Positions 40,538 through 44,875 of a stretch of 44,875 nt of DNA are shown piece by piece. Both the position numbers and the translations under genes were made by a program. Positions within the stretch are counted from its first letter, which is position 1, and every line of letters begins with the position of its first letter. The DNA lies in the NCBI GenBank assembly GCA_023487205.1, contig JAMDBT010000044.1:1-44875 (forward strand), given 5' to 3'. The DNA comes from Thermoplasmatota archaeon. Lineage in GTDB: Archaea > Thermoplasmatota > Thermoplasmata > Thermoplasmatales > Thermoplasmataceae. The notes beneath the pieces are model-generated. The model ran no database searches, was not told the origin of the DNA, and saw only the letters and a list, made by a program, of their open reading frames with translations.

Positions 40538-41657
40538 ATTCCACCGCGCGCCCGTTGTGCAGCGACTGCTTTATCACAGGGAACTCTGAGCACATAATGC
40601 ATCCGGGATCAGACGAAAGATGGGATCCTGTATATGCAAGAGCCCTCGCACGCGATCCTCCGCACAAATCGAAGAAAGGGCAGAGGGAACATTCTGGGCC
40701 TATGGACTCTCTCGGGAAAGAGAAGTCGTTCCGCATGTACTCTTTCAACGCCGGTGGAAGGCCCTTTCCATCAACCGAGCCAAGTGAGACAGGAAGAAAC
40801 CCACTGGGAAATACGTTCCCGTCGGATGCGAGGAATATGGTTTTTCCTCTGTGAAGACCCGTGGGAGGATGATGATCTTCAGGGTTTGCTGGAGTCTGGC
40901 TCATCCCGTGCAGGTACTTGTACAGGTTTCCGTACCGTATGGTTTCGCACGGGGAGACAAGAACCCTGTTGTAGAACGGTGCTTCCACAGTGCGTATCCT
41001 GATATTCCTGGAGAGATGAACCAGCCAGTGGATCACGTCCTCCATTTCCTGTGGCCTGAGATCCTGCATGCTGTCCCCTCTTCCGGTGTTTATCAGGAAG
41101 AACAATTCCCACACGGGAACCTGCATCTCAACCAGTTTTCCATAAATCTTGGGAAGCTCCGAGACGGTTTCTCCAGCAACCAGCGTGTTGACCTGCACTG
41201 GCAGCCTCATTGCCTTTGCCTGGTCAAGGATGCGTATTGCGTGATGGAATGAACCGGAAACGCCTCTGATCCGATCGTGTGTGGACTCCACACCGTCAAT
41301 GCTTACGGACATGGAAGAAGCGCCATTATCCTTAGCCGCCTTTAGGAAATCAGTGTTGACCAGGGAGGAGGGAGAGGGACTCAGGGAAAAAGTCATACCC
41401 AGCGATCTAGAGAGCTTCATGAAATCCACGATATCGCTCCGCAGCGCTATGTTGCCTCCGGTGTAAATCACGTGAATGTTTCTGTTTGACTCGGATTTCA
41501 GCGCACCAAGGAATTCAGCTACCCGGGAGAGTGCCAGTTCCGGAGCGTTCGAATCCATCCCGGCAGACGCCCTGCAGTGCATGCAAAGCAAATCGCATTT
41601 CCTGGTCAGCTCAATGAATGCAAGGACAGGCGGCATTCTGCTGTTTGCGCTCTCCAC
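40527..41657 (-). CDS. Radical SAM/SPASM protein (TIGR04053-like)
   Basis: A 376-residue radical SAM enzyme. The 4Fe-4S SAM site is C21-x3-C25-x2-C28 (KCDLLCMHCRAS). The second SAM motif reads YTGGNIAL instead of TGGEPL. The C-terminal SPASM-type region holds NVFPSGFLPVSLG, C323-x2-C326, C332 in CGGSRARALAYTG, and C353-x2-C356, enough for one or two auxiliary clusters. FPSGFLP plus CGGSRARA is the pattern of a family related to heme d1/heme-pathway NirJ and AhbD enzymes (TIGR04053); the product is unknown. The GTG start is supported by a TATA-like box about 25 bases upstream. The 56-aa gene overlaps its end. Confidence 0.85.
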   Translation of the reverse strand: MESANSRMPPVLAFIELTRKCDLLCMHCRASAGMDSNAPELALSRVAEFLGALKSESNRNIHVIYTGGNIALRSDIVDFMKLSRSLGMTFSLSPSPSSLVNTDFLKAAKDNGASSMSVSIDGVESTHDRIRGVSGSFHHAIRILDQAKAMRLPVQVNTLVAGETVSELPKIYGKLVEMQVPVWELFFLINTGRGDSMQDLRPQEMEDVIHWLVHLSRNIRIRTVEAPFYNRVLVSPCETIRYGNLYKYLHGMSQTPANPEDHHPPTGLHRGKTIFLASDGNVFPSGFLPVSLGSVDGKGLPPALKEYMRNDFSFPRESIGPECSLCPFFDLCGGSRARALAYTGSHLSSDPGCIMCSEFPVIKQSLHNGRAVEYEH

Positions 41658-41678
41658 CCCCTGAATACCGGGCTCCGC

Positions 41679-41685
41679 TTAATAT
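41679..41685 (-). promoter_or_regulatory. TATA box of the radical SAM gene
   Basis: ATATTAA on the minus strand, centred about 25 bases before the GTG at 41657. Confidence 0.5.
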
Positions 41686-41721
41686 GGAGGACCCCTCATC
41701 CATGAGGTATGCCATTGAGTA

Positions 41722-41729
41722 TTATTATT
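41722..41729 (+). promoter_or_regulatory. TATA box of the iorAB operon
   Basis: TTATTATT centred about 25 bases before the GTG at 41750, supporting that start. Confidence 0.5.
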
Positions 41730-41749
41730 GAGATTACATACTGATATTT

Positions 41750-43621
41750 GTGGGATTTCTGGACAAGATCCTTGCGGGAGAACAGGGAGAAAACATGCTT
41801 ATGCTCGGAAACGAGGCGGTCGCCCGGGGGGTCATCGAAGCCGGAGTGGGCGTCGCTGCCACTTATCCCGGCACCCCATCAAGCGAGGTCGGAGACGTCC
41901 TGTCCAGGGTGGCAGAGAAGGCAGGAATCTATTTCGAGCTGTCAGTAAACGAAAAAGTCGCTGTGGAAGTTGCCTATGCGGCTGCGATTACTGGCGTCAG
42001 GTCGTTCGCATTCATGAAACATGTTGGCGTGAATGTGGCTTCCGACGTGATTATGTCGGCAGCATATACCGGTGTCAGGGCAGGCATGGTCATAATGACC
42101 GCAGACGACCCATCCATGTTTTCGTCGCAGAACGAGCAGGACAATAGGCACTATGCAGACCTGGCCCATCTGCCCATGGTAGAACCGTCCAATCCGCAGG
42201 AGGCGCTACAGTTCCTGGTATCTGCGTTCGGGATATCCGAGACCCTGGGCATTCCCGTCATTTTCAGGACCACCACTCGCGTTAGCCACCAGAGGGCACG
42301 GGTTTCGCTGGGAGCAAAGATTCCCATAACCCACGCAGATCGTGGCCATCCAGGGGTCGGGTCATACACCACCCTGCCCTCCGTAGCCAGGAAATTGCGG
42401 GCTGTTCTTTCAGAAAAGATGGAAAAAGCGATGGAAATATCCGAAAGTACTGACCTGACCAGGATCGAGAAACACGGAGATTGCAGGGTTGGATTCATTA
42501 CCGCTGGAGAAGGCTATAATTGCCTGTATGACGTCCTTATGGATCATTCCATCGGAAGTGAAGTGTTGAAGCTGGGGATGACTTCTCCGCTTCCAACTGC
42601 GAAAATCGCGTCATTTCTGGCGAGGCACGAAGAAGTGTTTGTGGTGGAGGAGCTTGACCCGTATCTTGAAGGCAAGGTCAGGGGAATCGCACAGCTGAAG
42701 TCCATTCCGGCCAGGATATATGGAAAGATGGACGGAATTTTCCCGAAGGAATTCGAATACTCCCCTGATATTGTTGAGGCATCGCTGTCAAAAGTACTGT
42801 CCATGAAACTCGACAAGACCGGTGAACCCCCGAATTTGGAGACGCTTCCTCCGAGGCCGCCTGTGCTATGCCCGGGATGTCCGCACAGATCCACATATTA
42901 TGCAGTGAAGAGGGCAGTCAGGATGAGCGGGCTCAAGGAGGTCGTGTATTCATCCGACATCGGCTGCTACACCCTGGGTGCGTACGAGCCGTTCAACACG
43001 GCGGACGTGGTCCTTGAAATGGGTTCTTCCATAGGAATCGGGGCTGGACTTGGAAAGGTCACTGACAGGAAGGTAATCTCATTCATCGGTGACTCCACAT
43101 TCTTTCACTCAGGGATACCGCCTCTCATTAACGCAGTGCGGAACGGTTCAAGAATGACGGTCGTGATAATGGATAATTCCACCACGGCCATGACGGGCCA
43201 GCAGACCAACCCCGGGCTGAACCTGGATGGCATGGGCATTCCTTCCGATCCGGTTTCGATTGAGTCCATTGTGCGTTCCGCTGGAGTGAAGGACATCTTC
43301 GTGGCAGATCCGTATGATCTGAAGAACTTCCTGGGCGTGATGCTTCAGTCGCTGAAAATCGACAGGGTATCTGTGGTTATTGCGAGAAGGGAATGTGCTA
43401 TCCTGAGAGACAGGGAGATGAGAAAGAACGGCAAGTTGGCCGTATATGCCGTGGAACAGGAAAAATGCGGACTGTGCATGAACTGTGTCGAGAATTTCTC
43501 ATGCCCGGCTATTTCCATTGTTGAAGGAAGAATAACAATCGACCCTGAACTGTGCGATGGCTGCGGGGTATGTGCGGAACCAATGGTTTGCCCCTTCAGG
43601 GCAATAAGGGTGGCTGAATGA
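41750..43621 (+). CDS. iorA: Indolepyruvate:ferredoxin oxidoreductase, alpha subunit
   Basis: A 623-residue thiamine-diphosphate enzyme that oxidatively decarboxylates aryl pyruvates (from Trp, Phe, Tyr) to aryl-acetyl-CoA, reducing ferredoxin. The N-terminal pyrimidine-binding domain shows GNEAVARG and ATYPGTPSSEV. The middle has a transketolase-C-like domain. The TPP domain holds CPGCPHRSTYY and IGDSTFFHSG with the downstream Asn motif MDNSTTAMTG. The C-terminal ferredoxin domain has two 4Fe-4S sites (CGLCMNC...C and CDGCGVC...C). Length is normal. The start is GTG. iorB follows after one base, giving the usual two-subunit enzyme. Confidence 0.94.
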   Translation: MGFLDKILAGEQGENMLMLGNEAVARGVIEAGVGVAATYPGTPSSEVGDVLSRVAEKAGIYFELSVNEKVAVEVAYAAAITGVRSFAFMKHVGVNVASDVIMSAAYTGVRAGMVIMTADDPSMFSSQNEQDNRHYADLAHLPMVEPSNPQEALQFLVSAFGISETLGIPVIFRTTTRVSHQRARVSLGAKIPITHADRGHPGVGSYTTLPSVARKLRAVLSEKMEKAMEISESTDLTRIEKHGDCRVGFITAGEGYNCLYDVLMDHSIGSEVLKLGMTSPLPTAKIASFLARHEEVFVVEELDPYLEGKVRGIAQLKSIPARIYGKMDGIFPKEFEYSPDIVEASLSKVLSMKLDKTGEPPNLETLPPRPPVLCPGCPHRSTYYAVKRAVRMSGLKEVVYSSDIGCYTLGAYEPFNTADVVLEMGSSIGIGAGLGKVTDRKVISFIGDSTFFHSGIPPLINAVRNGSRMTVVIMDNSTTAMTGQQTNPGLNLDGMGIPSDPVSIESIVRSAGVKDIFVADPYDLKNFLGVMLQSLKIDRVSVVIARRECAILRDREMRKNGKLAVYAVEQEKCGLCMNCVENFSCPAISIVEGRITIDPELCDGCGVCAEPMVCPFRAIRVAE

Positions 43622-43622
43622 G

Positions 43623-44219
43623 ATGAACATAATCCTTTCGGGCATTGGTGGGCAGGGTGTCGTAACAGCGGGAATCATTATCTCCGAAGCATCGTCTGCA
43701 GCTGGAGTAGAAGTCGTTATGTCCGAAATTCATGGGATGTCCCAGAGAGGAGGATCAGTGATGGTAGAAGTGAGAACGGGCAACGTCAGGAGCCCTGTGG
43801 TTCCCAACGGGAAGGCTGACCTTATCCTCGGAATTGAAGAAATCGAGGGAATCAGGGTCATTGGCAAGGCCAGGCGTGATGCCCTGGTGCTGATAAACAG
43901 GGAAACCAGATCCCCTGTCTATCTGGGCATACGAAGAAGTGAATACCCGGAAGAATCAGAACTCTTGAAGATCGGGCAGAATTTTTCCAGATTGCAATTC
44001 GTGGATGCCTATGAAATGGCCCGGAAAGCAGGGGACGGCAAGGCTGCGGGCACCGCGCTGATCGGTTATGCTATTGCGGAAAGGGCGCTGCCTTTCGGAA
44101 GATCGGAAACAGAACGCGCTTTGAAGATTGTACTTCCCTCAAAGGCGCTTCAAACTAACATCAATGCGCTTCACATGGGAATGGAAGCCAGTAATGGTAC
44201 CAAGACTCTGGTTTCATAG
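43623..44219 (+). CDS. iorB: Indolepyruvate:ferredoxin oxidoreductase, beta subunit
   Basis: A 198-residue gamma-type domain of 2-oxoacid:ferredoxin oxidoreductases: GIGGQGVVTAG (7-17), EIHGMSQRGGSV (35-46) and VRSPVVPNGKADLILGIE. It pairs with IorA to form the complete enzyme for aromatic amino acid breakdown or, in reverse, synthesis. Length fits. The ATG starts one base after the iorA stop, with overlapping ribosome-site bases in the end of iorA. Confidence 0.93.
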   Translation: MNIILSGIGGQGVVTAGIIISEASSAAGVEVVMSEIHGMSQRGGSVMVEVRTGNVRSPVVPNGKADLILGIEEIEGIRVIGKARRDALVLINRETRSPVYLGIRRSEYPEESELLKIGQNFSRLQFVDAYEMARKAGDGKAAGTALIGYAIAERALPFGRSETERALKIVLPSKALQTNINALHMGMEASNGTKTLVS

Positions 44220-44315
44220 GATCTGGATCTTCCAGGCAGGCTGAAATACGGGTTCTTCGTCTCAGGCAAGCCTTTAGAAAATAGCGTCTGATCTTTAAAA
44301 ATAAACCGAAAACGA

Positions 44316-44321
44316 TTTAAG
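44316..44321 (+). promoter_or_regulatory. TATA box of the terminal membrane protein gene
   Basis: TTTAAG centred about 25 bases before the GTG at 44343; together with the open frame it marks the start of a gene that leaves the window. Confidence 0.5.
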
Positions 44322-44342
44322 TGCCTGTATGTTACAATTCCT

Positions 44343-44875
44343 GTGCCGTCCAAGTTTACGAGCCCGTTTTATCTGTACCTGATTTACCAGTTCCTGGGAA
44401 TAATCTTCATTGTCTCCGTTTTTTTGCCATGGATTTCAGGCAGCTTTTCAACCGTATCTTATAATGGCGTAACACTGCCCTCCGTTCTTGGGTCCTTTTC
44501 GTACAGCCTCTTTTATTCCGAGGGAACCCCGGTGCTCGGCGGATTCGTTGCGGCGGGGGTCATCATCCTGCTTGGGGGGGTGGCGCTAATAGGTGCGTCG
44601 GTGCTGACCGTTATGGAACTTTTGGGAAAGAAGAATCCTTTGCTCAAGTGGAAAGGTTCTGCTGTGCTGGGGGGCGGCTTGATCACCATTCTAGGTGTCC
44701 TGGTCTTTATAGGATCAGCTTATACATCAACCGTTTTCGGCTCAACAGTGGGACTCTACGGAAAATTCTCCAGCGTTGCGGTGAGCGGTTCCTGGGGTGC
44801 CACTTCAGGCTTTTTCACGGCCCTGATTTTTGGCATGCTTACGATTCTCCTGTCCCTTTCCACCATGGAAGAAGT
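44343..44875 (+). CDS. Multi-pass membrane protein, unknown function (3' end outside window)
   Basis: An open frame from GTG at 44343 runs to the window edge without a stop (177 codons seen). After a short polar start (VPSKFTSPFYLY) there are about four hydrophobic segments: near 15-32 (FLGIIFIVSVFLPWI), 68-92 (AAGVIILLGGVALIGASVLTV), 105-126 (VLGGGLITILGVLVFIGSA) and 152-172 (GFFTALIFGMLTILLSL). Between the first two is a small outside loop with NGVTLPSV. I do not recognise the family. The TATA box and leaderless GTG fit the rest of the window, so a true start is likely. Confidence 0.65.
   Translation, partial: MPSKFTSPFYLYLIYQFLGIIFIVSVFLPWISGSFSTVSYNGVTLPSVLGSFSYSLFYSEGTPVLGGFVAAGVIILLGGVALIGASVLTVMELLGKKNPLLKWKGSAVLGGGLITILGVLVFIGSAYTSTVFGSTVGLYGKFSSVAVSGSWGATSGFFTALIFGMLTILLSLSTMEE

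Noticed and set aside
1-44875. CRISPR array, rRNA genes or a defence island
   Set aside because: No regularly spaced direct repeats, no rRNA-like sequence, and no cas, restriction or toxin-antitoxin genes were seen. HerA here belongs to the repair operon, not to a HerA-type defence pair.

Overview
The window reads as a chromosomal segment of a euryarchaeon, most likely of the Thermoplasmata (acidophilic Thermoplasmatales type). The grounds are archaeal-only families (HerA-Mre11-Rad50, XerA-type recombinase, archaeal SHMT, Tpt1/KptA with a zinc ribbon, TrmB and HTH_10 regulators, DUF981). In addition, TATA-like boxes lie about 25 bases upstream of start codons for almost every first gene (leaderless transcription), and GTG and TTG starts are common. 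The thioredoxin reductase has an altered NADPH motif, as reported for Thermoplasma. The genus is inference. No rRNA, CRISPR array, phage or plasmid module was seen; most of the window is ordinary core genome with two decayed patches.

Layout. 1-2 kb: phosphate uptake pair (DUF47 regulator and PiT permease) and a small membrane protein. 2.2-6 kb: tRNA-Thr(TGT), thioredoxin reductase, and pyruvate phosphate dikinase on the opposite strand. 6.2-7.0 kb: decayed IS200/IS605-type TnpB remnants with a hairpin. 7.1-12.6 kb: zinc-ribbon/PH-like membrane protein, alpha/beta hydrolase, a minus-strand operon (hotdog thioesterase, CoaBC, nitrilase-family amidohydrolase), a divergent TrmB-like regulator and a ChrB-like protein. 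12.8-14.9 kb: endonuclease IV, DUF1015 protein and tRNA-Thr(CGT) in tight order. 15-16.5 kb: a three-gene operon of unknown function (exported protein, membrane protein, winged helix). 16.5-17.1 kb: a frameshifted M13 (neprilysin-like) peptidase remnant on the minus strand.

17.4-20.4 kb: a DUF981 membrane protein and a two-gene reverse transsulfuration operon (cystathionine beta-synthase-like and gamma-lyase/synthase-like). 20.5-26.1 kb: a secreted surface-type protein ending in a hairpin plus T-tract, then a minus-strand run of glyA, a membrane-anchored protein, an ABC-2 permease and its ATPase. 26.3-31.5 kb: a shortened old-yellow-enzyme/dienoyl-CoA-reductase-like flavoprotein, KptA with PRPP synthetase, an AhpD-like protein, DUF302 and an enoyl-CoA hydratase. 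31.6-34.2 kb: XerA, a ferritin-VIT1 iron transporter and a MarC protein.

34.3-39 kb: the herA-mre11-rad50 double-strand-break resection operon, without nurA behind it. 39-41.7 kb: an HTH_10 regulator, a perfect 7+7 palindrome, a membrane cupredoxin, an unlisted 56-residue membrane protein and a radical SAM/SPASM enzyme; this is the best candidate here for an undescribed functional unit. 41.75-44.2 kb: indolepyruvate:ferredoxin oxidoreductase alpha and beta. The window ends inside a multi-pass membrane protein. Roles come from motifs read by eye; no database search was run.
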